This document shows positions 25,222-33,234 of a stretch of 44,991 bases of DNA, piece by piece. Each line of letters opens with the position of its first letter. Positions within the stretch are counted from its first letter, which is position 1. The notes below the pieces were generated by a model. That model was not told the DNA's origin. It searched no databases and saw nothing but the letters and a program-made list of their open reading frames with translations. Both the position numbers and the translations under genes were made by a program. The stretch is from CAZOOA01 sp964581355 (GTDB lineage: Bacteria > Bacillota > Dethiobacteria > DTU022 > UBA8154), in assembly GCA_964581355.1 (NCBI GenBank), contig CAZOOA010000018.1, positions 1 to 44,991 on the forward strand, given 5' to 3'.

Positions 25222-25357
25222 TAATCAGCCATTAAAAAAGAAGCAGTGGGGTAGGTACATTTTCTTTCCTCTGACCCCCTGATTCCTAAACCAGTGTATG
25301 CTGCGGCGTTTTAAAAAAGTCTATTATTCATGTCATTTTTCCATTACTCTGCCTTTT

Positions 25358-25957
25358 TCAATCCTGCCGGTTGTTCAGGCCATGCCACAAGAGTAGGGCA
25401 ATTTCCTCTGCAGCATCATCCAGAATTGCAGAACTCCCTTTTTCTTCCCGCTCCATCAGGTAGCGGCCCATTAAGGCCTCTATCGAACCGAAAATGGCAG
25501 GTGCAATCACATGGAGCTTGCAGGTGCGAAGAGCTCCGCTTTCCATGCCTCCTTGCAGGATTTCTTCGATAAAGCGGGGCAGGCCTTCAAACTGGGTGAT
25601 CCCTTCAAAATGACAAACCCTGGGCATACCTCTTTCCCGCAGCAATACCAGGAAAACATCCGGGTTATTTTTTACCTCTTCAAAATGCATGGATAAAATG
25701 CGTTTTATTTTCTCCAGGGGGTGCAGGTCTTCAGCTTTTAGCTTTAAAAAGTATGTTTTTCTTTTTTCATATTCACGGTGAAAGATAAAATTGAGAATGT
25801 CATTTTTATTTAGAAAATAATTGTATACCGTACCTACAGCTACCCCCGCTGCAGAAGCTATCTTATCCACCGTGGCGTTGTGGAATCCCTCGCGGGCAAT
25901 GACTTTTGTCGCTGCCTGGCAGACAACTTCTTTTTTGTCTTTGACTCCTTTTTGCAT
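25358..25957 (-). CDS. TetR family repressor
   Basis: 199 residues from the ATG at 25957, preceded by GGGAGGG. An upstream ATG at 26002 is excluded because it lies too close to the promoter's -10. The N-terminal helix-turn-helix is typical (AREGFHNATVDKIASAAGVAVGTVYNYF). The C-terminal ligand domain is of unknown specificity. It has its own consensus promoter with an operator (25988-26005) immediately after the -10, and the same operator lies before the permease genes. It therefore probably represses both itself and the permease. Confidence 0.9.
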   Translation of the reverse strand: MQKGVKDKKEVVCQAATKVIAREGFHNATVDKIASAAGVAVGTVYNYFLNKNDILNFIFHREYEKRKTYFLKLKAEDLHPLEKIKRILSMHFEEVKNNPDVFLVLLRERGMPRVCHFEGITQFEGLPRFIEEILQGGMESGALRTCKLHVIAPAIFGSIEALMGRYLMEREEKGSSAILDDAAEEIALLLWHGLNNRQD

Positions 25958-25987
25958 TATTTCCCTCCCGTCGTTTTTCCAGGAAAA

Positions 25988-26035
25988 TGAATGAGCGTTC
26001 ATTCACATTATAGTCTTGGCAGATATATTTGTCAA
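25988..26035 (-). promoter_or_regulatory. Consensus promoter and operator of the TetR gene
   Basis: TTGACA (26035-26030), exactly 17 bp, and TATAAT (26012-26007) are both perfect. The operator TGAATGA-GCGT-TCATTCA (25988-26005) begins directly after the -10, a layout expected for autorepression. Confidence 0.88.
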
Positions 26036-26068
26036 GGATGAAAAACAAAAATATTTTAAAATCTGCTT

Positions 26069-26121
26069 TTGACAATTGAGAAAAGATGTGTTATTCTAAA
26101 CTTAGAGTGAGCACTCACTCA
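26069..26121 (+). promoter_or_regulatory. Promoter and operator of the AhpD-like gene
   Basis: TTGACA (26069-26074), 17 bp, then TATTCT (26092-26097). An inverted repeat AGAGTGA-GCAC-TCACTCA (26104-26121) follows. It has the same 7-4-7 geometry as the TetR operators but with GTGA in place of ATGA, so a related but distinct repressor is likely. Confidence 0.75.
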
Positions 26122-26145
26122 AAAAATTGCAGGGAGGTAGTAACG

Positions 26146-26508
26146 ATGAAAAATGTAAAAGAAGTAGAAAGGGAAGTTTATGAGGAGCTTGGTTTTATCC
26201 CACCGGCATTTAAGATTGCTGAAAAAATGGGTGAAGATTTTCATGAGGTCATTGCCAATTATTACAAAATAATGTACACCGGTGATGTAATTCCCCTCAA
26301 GTACAAGTACTTGATGGCCATTGCTACAGGGATTATGGATGAACATAAGGAAAAGGTAATGATTGATACCAAAAAAGCATTGAAGTATGGGGCGAGCAAG
26401 GAAGAGGTTATTGAGGTGCTGCGTATGACCGTGTGGTGGAAAGGGGCGCCTGCCCTGGTGAAAATTGTTCCCGACGTCCTTAAATACCTGGACAAAAAAG
26501 AAGACTAG
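26146..26508 (+). CDS. AhpD/carboxymuconolactone decarboxylase-like protein lacking the CxxC
   Basis: 120 residues from the ATG at 26146, with GGGAGG upstream. The helical fold pattern of the CMD family is present (YLMAIATGIMDEHKEKVMID, KKALKYGASKEEVIEVLRM). The catalytic Cys-x-x-Cys that AhpD-type members carry before the conserved His is absent: the segment reads MDEHKEK. A peroxidase role is therefore unlikely, and binding or a different catalysis is possible. The gene has its own operator-bearing promoter and ends at a strong hairpin. Confidence 0.75.
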   Translation: MKNVKEVEREVYEELGFIPPAFKIAEKMGEDFHEVIANYYKIMYTGDVIPLKYKYLMAIATGIMDEHKEKVMIDTKKALKYGASKEEVIEVLRMTVWWKGAPALVKIVPDVLKYLDKKED

Positions 26509-26566
26509 CCTCCAGGTTTCAAGCAATTACATGCTCCTTTAAAGGTTGTTGGATTTTTGTTATACT

Positions 26567-26595
26567 GCGGGGCCGGTCCTGGTTGCCGGCCCCGC
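26567..26595 (+). terminator. GC-rich terminator hairpin
   Basis: GCGGGGCCGG pairs perfectly with CCGGCCCCGC around a 9-nt loop, 58 bp after the AhpD-like stop. No long T-run follows, so termination may be partial. Confidence 0.6.
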
Positions 26596-26610
26596 AAAAT
26601 ATGTTACAAT
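26583..26610 (+). promoter_or_regulatory. Putative promoter of the second TetR gene
   Basis: TTGCCG (26583-26588), 16 bp, then TACAAT (26605-26610). The -35 lies inside the hairpin stem. Confidence 0.45.
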
Positions 26611-26723
26611 AGTGATGTTACGTTTTCTGGAAAGAAAGTATGCCGGGGATGCGCTTATGGCAGGAATTAAGAGATTAAGCCATCTTTTTTATGACAAACA
26701 TTGCGGCAAGGTAGGGGAAGAAA

Positions 26724-27347
26724 ATGCCTAAAAAGACAGGGACGAAAAAGACACCAGCGGGCGGAAGTAAAGGTCAACAGATCTTGCAGGCAGCCCGGGA
26801 AATTTTTAAAGAAAAGGGGTTTCATGCGGCGACCACAGCGGAAATAGCCCGTAAGGCTGGTGTGGCTGAAGGGACGATTTTTAATTATTTTCGAACCAAA
26901 AAAGAACTCCTTTTTGCCCTGCTGGAGCCTTTTAATGCGGAAGAAGTCGGGGCATTTTTCTGCCAGGTGGCAGGAGAGACAGACAGGGATAAACTCCATC
27001 TTTTTTTGGAAAACCATCTCCTGTTTGTAAAAGAAAACTTTGACCTGTTTCGTATATTGCTGTATGAATCACAATTTCACCCTGAATTGCGGGAACAATT
27101 TATTAACAAGGTGGTGCTGAAGACCCTTGAGCCGGTGGAGAAGCATCTTTCCAAGGGTATGGAAGAAGGGGTCTACCGCCATGTAGACCCCTCCATTGCT
27201 GCCCGGGCCTTTTTTGGTATGTTGACAGTATTTGTCGCCTGGAGTGAAGTTCTCCAGGCCGATGATTTCATCCAGTTTGATGAGCGGGAGGTTATTGAAG
27301 AAGTAATCGACATTTACCTGCGTGGAATTAAAAAAAACACCCTTTAA
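26724..27347 (+). CDS. TetR family regulator 2
   Basis: 207 residues. A basic, Gly-rich N-terminal leader of about 15 residues precedes the helix-turn-helix (FKEKGFHAATTAEIARKAGV then AEGTIFNYF). The ligand domain is not recognised. It is followed 32 bp later by the thioredoxin-like gene, so the two form an operon. It may be the regulator of the GTGAG-type operator at 26104-26121, which lies 600 bp upstream; this is inference from geometry and position. Confidence 0.88.
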   Translation: MPKKTGTKKTPAGGSKGQQILQAAREIFKEKGFHAATTAEIARKAGVAEGTIFNYFRTKKELLFALLEPFNAEEVGAFFCQVAGETDRDKLHLFLENHLLFVKENFDLFRILLYESQFHPELREQFINKVVLKTLEPVEKHLSKGMEEGVYRHVDPSIAARAFFGMLTVFVAWSEVLQADDFIQFDEREVIEEVIDIYLRGIKKNTL

Positions 27348-27379
27348 GAAAAGACTCCCTTTAAGAGAGGAAGAGAAAA

Positions 27380-27619
27380 ATGAAAGTTGTAGTCTTGGGT
27401 CCAGGATGTCCAAGTTGTCAAAACCTGGAGATTGAGGTTATCAATGCCCTTGCTGAACTGAATGTGGCTGCCGATGTAGAAAAGGTGGAGCAGATGGAGA
27501 AAATCAAAGAATATGATCTTGAAGCGCCCCCGGCTCTGGTTATTAACGGGAAAGTAAAGGTGTATGGCCGGGTTCCCAGGAGGGAAGAAATGAAGCAATG
27601 GATCCGGGAAGAGCAGTAA
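27380..27619 (+). CDS. Small thioredoxin-fold protein (redox-active disulfide protein type)
   Basis: 79 residues with the redox motif GPGCPSCQN, Cys10 and Cys13, at the N-terminal end of a thioredoxin-like fold, and the cis-Pro region APPALVINGKV. This matches the short thioredoxin family often encoded with DUF318 permeases and arsenical-response genes, which fits the split permease 2 kb away. It presumably reduces disulfides or binds a metal(loid). AGAGGAAG precedes the ATG. Confidence 0.87.
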   Translation: MKVVVLGPGCPSCQNLEIEVINALAELNVAADVEKVEQMEKIKEYDLEAPPALVINGKVKVYGRVPRREEMKQWIREEQ

Positions 27620-27764
27620 AAAAGCTTTGAGCAGCCGGGCCATGCGCCATCACCTTAAGACAACTTTATGAGTTGTTAAACCTGTTTTCTTGTAGTAAAA
27701 TTCACAGTTAGTGACTGCAATCAAAATAAAAAAATTATTTGTAGGCAAACGAGGTGGTCTTGTA

Positions 27765-28514
27765 ATGGAGAGTCTGCTGTACAGCCTGCTGGCCGGGTTT
27801 TCCACGACGGTTGGCGCCCTGACAATTATGCTGTTTGGAATGCCGGGCAAAAAATTATTATCTGCCCTCTTGGGGTTTGCCGGAGGGATCATGCTGGCTA
27901 TCTCATTGTTTGACCTGATGCCGGAAGCCTTGGAGCATGGCTCCATGACTTCGGTCCTGGTTGGTTTTTTGCTGGGGGTCGGCGTGATGTATGCCCTGGA
28001 CCGTTTTATTCCCCACGCCCATGTTTCCACAAACCAGGATTTTTCTTACGAAAATGCGCCCAATGGCGCCGGAGTGGACAAAAATATCCTGCGGGTGGGT
28101 TACTTGATCTTTTTCGGTATTGCCCTGCATAACCTGCCGGAAGGCCTGGCTATCGGGGCAGGGTTGGAAGCCAGCCCGGAGTTGGGATTATACATTGCCA
28201 TCGCCATCGGGTTGCACAACATCCCTGAAGGGATTGCTGTAGCCGGCCCCCTAAGGGCTGGTGGGCTCTCGGTGGCGAAAGTGCTTTTATTAACACTTGT
28301 TGCCGGCTTGATGGCGCCTGTAGGGGCAGCGCTGGGCTTGCTCTTTTTTAATATCTCTCCGCTGTTTATCGCCGGGGGGCTCGCTTTTGCAGCCGGGGCC
28401 ATGGTCTATATTGTCAATGATGAATTAATTCCCCAGTCGCATAAACTGGACAGCCATATCGCCATCGGCGGGCTTATTTTGGGGTTGCTGGTTGTGTTCG
28501 TGCTGACCGGATAA
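27765..28514 (+). CDS. ZIP family divalent metal transporter
   Basis: 249 residues from the ATG at 27765, with GAGGTGG 7 nt upstream; an ATG 18 codons earlier has no ribosome binding site. About eight membrane segments. The metal-binding helices IALHNLPEGLAIG and IGLHNIPEGIAVA are the ZIP signatures, and a His-containing loop (IPHAHVSTNQ) connects segments 3 and 4. It likely imports zinc or iron. Single gene, followed by a repeat hairpin at 28541-28599 that may terminate transcription. Confidence 0.92.
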   Translation: MESLLYSLLAGFSTTVGALTIMLFGMPGKKLLSALLGFAGGIMLAISLFDLMPEALEHGSMTSVLVGFLLGVGVMYALDRFIPHAHVSTNQDFSYENAPNGAGVDKNILRVGYLIFFGIALHNLPEGLAIGAGLEASPELGLYIAIAIGLHNIPEGIAVAGPLRAGGLSVAKVLLLTLVAGLMAPVGAALGLLFFNISPLFIAGGLAFAAGAMVYIVNDELIPQSHKLDSHIAIGGLILGLLVVFVLTG

Positions 28515-28540
28515 AAAGAAATGATTGTATTCGAAAAGCA

Positions 28541-28599
28541 GCGTGGAAGCGTGGGGCCGGGGAAGCAAGAGAACCGTCCCCACGCTTCCACGCTTCCTG
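28541..28599. repeat. Dispersed hairpin repeat with GAAGCAAGAGAACCGTCC core, copy 1
   Basis: A perfect 16-bp stem (28541-28556 with 28578-28593) encloses a 21-nt loop holding the core. CACGCTTCC occurs twice in tandem at its right side. A second version lies at 38796-38853. Confidence 0.85.
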
Positions 28600-28782
28600 T
28601 TTTGCCACCACAATTTTTTTAAAAAAGATTCAAATTTAAAGAAGGAAATGTTGAATTGATGTAGAACTAAATAGATATATAGGATGAATTATATCCACTT
28701 TAACCTGTTTGGAGCTGGAAGGAAGGCTAGAGTTTTCTTTCTTAAGGCCGAATGGAGAAATATCGTAAGGAGGGTTTTACCT

Positions 28783-29103
28783 ATGAGCCTGGTAAACTTG
28801 AGCCAGTTGTCGTCATTTATCAACAAAAGAGGGATTGAGACCAAAAAAGTGGTCCAGAGGCCTGAAGTCAGTGTAATGAACCTGGAGTTGAAGCCCGAGG
28901 AAAACATTGAAGAGCATGTTGTTGATGTCCACGTCACCTTTGTTGTTTTAAAAGGTTCTGGCAAAATCAAGATTGGGGAGCAGGTTTTTGACGTTGTTTC
29001 CAATAATGTTGTCCTGTGTGAACCGGGTGTTCCCATGGAAATATTTGGGGGGAAAGAAGGGATGTCCTTTTTGAACATAAAAACACCTAGCCCGGCAAGT
29101 TAG
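28783..29103 (+). CDS. Small cupin-domain protein
   Basis: 106 residues from the ATG at 28783, with AAGGAGG upstream. A single beta-barrel cupin is suggested by LELKPEENIEEHVVDVHVTFV, LKGSGKIKIGEQVFDV and a closing VLCEPGVPMEIFGG. Metal-binding histidines are sparse: one His in EEHVVDVHV plus a second two turns on. The function is unknown; such proteins bind small ligands or act in sugar, amino-acid or metal sensing. It is a single gene between unrelated neighbours. Confidence 0.75.
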   Translation: MSLVNLSQLSSFINKRGIETKKVVQRPEVSVMNLELKPEENIEEHVVDVHVTFVVLKGSGKIKIGEQVFDVVSNNVVLCEPGVPMEIFGGKEGMSFLNIKTPSPAS

Positions 29104-29131
29104 ACTCAGGGTTGTTCCATATTGCATCACA

Positions 29132-29152
29132 TAACCCTGGACCAGCCAAAAC
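29132..29152 (+). repeat. Dispersed intergenic motif, copy 4 (divergent)
   Basis: TAACCCTGGACCAGCCAAAA, 130 bp upstream of the MetE-like gene. It is the least conserved of the five copies. Confidence 0.3.
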
Positions 29153-29283
29153 CGGTCAATAGCTTACAAACCTGAAAGTCTTAACATTTTTATTCAGGAA
29201 ATCAACTTGCAGCCAAAGATGCCGGTAAACTTGTAAGCTGGTGGCTGAGATTTACCTTATTATTTAATGCTGGAGGTTTTGTA

Positions 29284-30300
29284 ATGAAGCTTGAAGGCAA
29301 TTGCCAGACAACGGCGATGGGTATTTTACCCCATACCGATGTGGAACGGGCGTTAAAGCTTGCCCTTTCCGTGGATATACCCTTTTGGCCCCAACTTCCC
29401 CGGGTAACTTTTTTTGAGGATATGTATGCCCAAATATCCGAGCATTTTCCCGGGCTTACCATAGACCTGGAAAACAGGGATATCCATTTTTCCCTGGATA
29501 AATTCTACATGGATATGGAAGAACTGCTGCAGTACTGGGAAGACGAAACTTTTTTCCGGCTCTCGCCCGAATATTCTGTGGTCTTCCACCGTTTCCTGGA
29601 AGAAGATCTTTCCTCTTACCAGTATATCCGCGGCCAGAGTATCGGTCCGGTCAGCTATGGTTTAAAAATACTGGATGAGAACAAAAAATCCATGATCTAT
29701 CACGAGGAAGTCCGGCAAATTATTTTTGATTTTGTAGCCAAAAAACTCCAAGCCCAGTACGGAGAAATGCGGGAAAAGCATCCGGGGGCCTTTGTCTGGG
29801 TGGACGAACCCGGCCTGGAGATGGTCTTTATGGCTTTTACCGGTTATCCCAGCGAAAAGGCAAAAGAAGACTACCATGCTTTCCTGGAAAAATTTCCAGG
29901 TCCCAAGGGAGTGCATCTTTGTGGTAACCCGGACTGGTCCTTTCTATTGAACATGGAACTGGATGTTTTATCCATTGATGCCCTGGCATGGGGGCACATT
30001 TTCTCCCGCTACCAGGAAGAGATCAAGCAGTTCCTGGAGTGGGGAGGAATTATTTCCTGGGGAATAACGCCTACCCTCACAGAGGAGTATGAACAGGAAA
30101 ATATAAAGTCGATGATTTCCAGGCTGGAGGAAGTCTGGGCGTACATGGGTGAATTTGGTGTTTCGCGCCAGCAGATCCTCAAGCAGGCCTGGCTTGCCCC
30201 GGCCAGATGCTGCCTGGTAAACCAGGATGGTGAGGAAACGGTGGAAAAATCCTTCCAGTTGCTGCAGAAAGTTGCAGAGCATTTTAAAGAAGCGCTGTGA
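29284..30300 (+). CDS. MetE/UROD-like methyltransferase core protein
   Basis: 338 residues with the fold of the C-terminal catalytic half of cobalamin-independent methionine synthase. WVDEPGLEMV, GVHLCGNPDW, ISWGITPT and the C-terminal ARCCLV are visible. The His-x-Cys plus distant Cys are the expected zinc ligands that activate a thiol acceptor. The N-terminal half of classical MetE is missing, so it resembles the short core-MetE or corrinoid-linked methyltransferases of anaerobes. The methyl donor is unknown and could be a corrinoid protein. GGAGG precedes the ATG. It stands alone on the plus strand. Confidence 0.8.
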   Translation: MKLEGNCQTTAMGILPHTDVERALKLALSVDIPFWPQLPRVTFFEDMYAQISEHFPGLTIDLENRDIHFSLDKFYMDMEELLQYWEDETFFRLSPEYSVVFHRFLEEDLSSYQYIRGQSIGPVSYGLKILDENKKSMIYHEEVRQIIFDFVAKKLQAQYGEMREKHPGAFVWVDEPGLEMVFMAFTGYPSEKAKEDYHAFLEKFPGPKGVHLCGNPDWSFLLNMELDVLSIDALAWGHIFSRYQEEIKQFLEWGGIISWGITPTLTEEYEQENIKSMISRLEEVWAYMGEFGVSRQQILKQAWLAPARCCLVNQDGEETVEKSFQLLQKVAEHFKEAL

Positions 30301-30496
30301 AATGATCTGTCCCAGGGAAATTGATAATAACTGCCACGTCTCATACGGGCTACAACTGGGCTGAAAAATCTTACTTCAGTTCAGAGTGCTGATATTCAGC
30401 AAACACCTCCTAAACTGCCGAGAAGATGGCGCCGTGTTCCCGGGATATTTAAAGCTGGGAGAGTTTTATACTTTTGGATGAACTTTACTGGTGCGT

Positions 30497-31252
30497 TTAG
30501 ATGCCCAGTCTTTTCCTCATCAAGCGCTGGGGGTAGGGGTAAAGCAGGATAATGATCAGGACCAGTGCGGCAGCATGGACCAGCAAGAAAACGTCCACGT
30601 TTCCGAAAACCAGGGAGCGCAGCAGCACAACAGCATGGTAAAGAGGCAGAAACCAGGCTGCTACCTGGACGAAACCCGGCAGTCCTTCTATGGGGAAGAA
30701 CACCCCGGAAAAAAGAAACATGGGTGTTATGATCAGGGTAAAGAAAAAGGAAAACGAATCGATCTTGGGCACCAGCCCCGTCCAGATCATTCCCAGCAGG
30801 GCAAAGGCAAAGCCGGCCAAAACCAGTACCAGGGGTGTAAGCAGGGCCCAGGGCGAAGCCACCAAGCCAAAAGCCGTTATAACCAGCAGAATAATGCTGC
30901 CGTAAATGACAGCTTTGAAGACTGCATAGAGAATTTCCCCGGCAACCACTTCTTCGATATACAATGGTGCGGCCACCATGGCGTGATAGATTTTCTGGAA
31001 ATGCATTTTCACAAAAGAGCCGTATGTGCTTTCAGAGGCCGCCGCCCACATGGCCGAGGAAGCGATAATCCCCGGGGCAATATACTGGATATATGAGGTG
31101 CCATCAATTTCCCCGATGAATGCGCCCAAGCCCAGCCCCATGGCAGAAAGATAAAGGAGAGGTTCGACAAAATAGAAAGTCATATTGGTAAGCCAGGTTT
31201 TTTTAAAAACAACAATATTACGCCACAGCACTTTTAAAGCCCACCTATTCAT
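30497..31252 (-). CDS. ABC-2 type export permease (NodJ-like)
   Basis: 251 residues with six membrane segments. The pattern NMTFYFVEPLLYLSAMGLGLG and TPMFLFSGVFFPIEGLP matches the NodJ/DrrB ABC-2 family. It pairs with the ATPase directly upstream, overlapping its end by 8 bp. The exported substrate cannot be told; members export oligosaccharides, drugs or lipids. Confidence 0.88.
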   Translation of the reverse strand: MNRWALKVLWRNIVVFKKTWLTNMTFYFVEPLLYLSAMGLGLGAFIGEIDGTSYIQYIAPGIIASSAMWAAASESTYGSFVKMHFQKIYHAMVAAPLYIEEVVAGEILYAVFKAVIYGSIILLVITAFGLVASPWALLTPLVLVLAGFAFALLGMIWTGLVPKIDSFSFFFTLIITPMFLFSGVFFPIEGLPGFVQVAAWFLPLYHAVVLLRSLVFGNVDVFLLVHAAALVLIIILLYPYPQRLMRKRLGI

Positions 31253-32177
31253 GGCCTAACAGCCCCTTTCCAGTCAGTTTCAGGAATACATCTTCCAGGT
31301 TGGCCGGTCGCTGCAGCTGGTAGGAGATAAAGGGGTATTCCTGCAACCTGTTTATCAGTGCCTGGTTCTCATCCCTCATGTAAAGAAAAAGAGTGCTGCC
31401 CAGCAGTTGGTGCCCGTAAATTTCCGCTGCCAGTTCAGTTAATACCAGCTCCTGTTTTTCCTCGGGCAGCTCCACTTCCAGGACGTACTTTCCAATGTGT
31501 CGCTCCACCAGGGTTAAGGGTGACCCTCTTTCAATGATTTCTCCCTGGTCGATGATGAAAAGGTGGTCACAGAGATGGCTGGCTTCATCCAGGTAGTGAG
31601 TGGTTAATACGATCGTAAGGCCTTGCTGTTTGAGCAGGCGCAGGTGCTGCCAGATCATGTGCCTTGCTTCCGGATCCAGACCTGTGGTAGGTTCATCGAG
31701 GATAAGCATATCGGGTGTATTGATCAACCCCCGGGCCAGGGCAAGGCGCCTTTTCATCCCGCCAGACAAAAATTCAACGTCTACATCTTTTTTTTCCATG
31801 ATATTGAAAAAAGAGAGCAACTCCAGGGCTTTTTTTTCTGCATCCTTTTTTTTGATCTCGAAATAGCTGGCGTAGATGACCAGGTTTTCCAGTACGGTCA
31901 GTTCCTGGTCCAGGTTGTTATCTTGGGGGACGATGCCCAACCTTTGCTTGATCTGGCGCTGTTGTGATTTTGCGTCCATTCCCAGGACTTCAAGCTTGCC
32001 TCCCGTCAAGGGGAGAAAGCAGTATAGCATGGCTACTGTGGTGGTTTTCCCAGCCCCGTTAGGACCCAAAATGCCGAAGCACTGTCCAGGATAGATATTA
32101 AAATCAATCCCTTTAACGGCTTGAAGGCTTCCATAGTTTTTGGTCAGTTGTTTTGCTATTACGATTGGATCCGGCAA
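31245..32177 (-). CDS. ABC transporter ATPase (NodI/DrrA-like)
   Basis: 310 residues. Walker A GPNGAGKTT, signature LSGGMKRRLALARGL, Walker B MLILDEPTTGLDP and the H-loop TTHYLDEA are all intact. The C-terminal ~90 residues form the extra domain typical of NodI/DrrA. The TTG start has GGAGG 12 nt upstream. It is co-transcribed with the NodJ-like permease, and the promoter at 32304-32332 fits this operon. Confidence 0.9.
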   Translation of the reverse strand: MPDPIVIAKQLTKNYGSLQAVKGIDFNIYPGQCFGILGPNGAGKTTTVAMLYCFLPLTGGKLEVLGMDAKSQQRQIKQRLGIVPQDNNLDQELTVLENLVIYASYFEIKKKDAEKKALELLSFFNIMEKKDVDVEFLSGGMKRRLALARGLINTPDMLILDEPTTGLDPEARHMIWQHLRLLKQQGLTIVLTTHYLDEASHLCDHLFIIDQGEIIERGSPLTLVERHIGKYVLEVELPEEKQELVLTELAAEIYGHQLLGSTLFLYMRDENQALINRLQEYPFISYQLQRPANLEDVFLKLTGKGLLGHE

Positions 32178-32303
32178 GGTGAACTCAATCCTCCTTTACA
32201 CCAGGCTGTAATCAGTTCGGGTCGAGAAACTTGAACTGAGCCGCATGCTCTATTTCGTGAAGGCAACCGGAACCGATAACGGGAAACGGAAACTCCAATT
32301 TAT

Positions 32304-32332
32304 ACTATAAACCAATTAAATATTATTTACAA
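32304..32332 (-). promoter_or_regulatory. Putative promoter of the NodIJ-type operon
   Basis: On the minus strand, TTGTAA (32332-32327), 17 bp, then TATAGT (32309-32304), about 125 bp before the ATPase start. The rest of the 334-bp intergenic region 32178-32511 shows no gene. Confidence 0.55.
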
Positions 32333-32511
32333 TGCAAGCTGAGGAAGTAACTTGGTTGCTGTTTGTCTACATGAAGATAGAAAAAAAAGTATAAAATTTT
32401 TCAATCCAGGCAGGAGTATAAAATTTGAAGTAGAATATATTGAGATATAGAAGATGTATTTAGTCCACTTTTTGTGTTGCATTCATTTAAACTGGAAAGC
32501 TGGTAACAAAC

Positions 32512-32922
32512 ATGCAGATTACACGCCAATCCGAATATGCTGTCAAAACATTGATGGAACTGGCCCGTCTTCCTTTTGGTGAGACCTTGCGCACTCAGGA
32601 AATATCAGAGCGACAGAATATTCCTGAGGTATTCTTGAAAAAAACCATCCAACTGCTGGCCCGGGGAGGATTGCTTATGACCCAGCGAGGTGCCCAGGGA
32701 GGGATACGACTCAGTATCCCGGCAGATCAAATAACCATTGCTAATGTAATTGAGGCGGTGGAAGGGGCTTTGGCTATCAACCCTTGTCTATCAGGAAACA
32801 CTCACTGCCCCAATGAATCTTCCTGCCAGATCAGGCGAATCTTGCACCGGGCCCAGGAGGCCATGAGAGAAGAATTAAGCAAGGAGACATTGCAGGATAT
32901 AGTGGATCAAGAGGATGGGTGA
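32512..32922 (+). CDS. Rrf2 family regulator with three cluster cysteines
   Basis: 136 residues. The N-terminal winged helix (QSEYAVKTLMELA, IPEVFLKKTIQLLARGGLL, RGAQGGIRL) is the Rrf2 fold. Cys92, Cys99 and Cys105 (C-x6-C-x5-C) probably bind an iron-sulfur cluster, as in IscR and NsrR. It lies 312 bp upstream of hcp on the same strand, so it is likely a nitrosative-stress or redox sensor controlling hcp. NsrR and IscR have different cysteine spacings, so the exact subfamily is open. Confidence 0.88.
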   Translation: MQITRQSEYAVKTLMELARLPFGETLRTQEISERQNIPEVFLKKTIQLLARGGLLMTQRGAQGGIRLSIPADQITIANVIEAVEGALAINPCLSGNTHCPNESSCQIRRILHRAQEAMREELSKETLQDIVDQEDG

Positions 32923-32955
32923 CTGATGTTGATAGGAAAGGGGTTGGCCTTGTAT

Positions 32956-32983
32956 TGATCCTTTGCCAGTGATCCTTTGCCAG
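32956..32983 (+). repeat. 14-bp tandem duplication in the hcp leader
   Basis: TGATCCTTTGCCAG occurs twice, back to back, in the 312-bp space between the Rrf2 gene and hcp. It contains no palindrome; its role is unknown. Confidence 0.7.
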
Positions 32984-33234
32984 GTAAATAGCCAGGTTGT
33001 TGTTTTTGCCCAAAGTGGATAAAAAAGGTCTACTTGCACCAATAAAAGGGGAGGTGGTAAAAAAAGATTCTGTGCCTGGAAAAATGTATGGTAGAAAAAT
33101 GAGCCAGCACCAAGCCCGCAAGCAACAAGGACCTACAACAAGGCTTCCATTCATTTATTTATCACACAATTATTGTACTCTTGGGTGACTTGAAATTGAA
33201 AAAAAGAAATGTTTTAAAAAGGAGAGGATTTTTG

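Noticed and set aside
26546..26731. Possible small gene of 61 codons before the second TetR
   Set aside because: It overlaps the GC-rich hairpin and the putative promoter of the TetR gene and has no ribosome binding site.
30491..31096. Plus-strand frame of 201 codons opposite the NodJ-like gene
   Set aside because: Antisense to a membrane protein gene; its Gln/His/Gly-rich composition is a by-product of the hydrophobic codons on the other strand.
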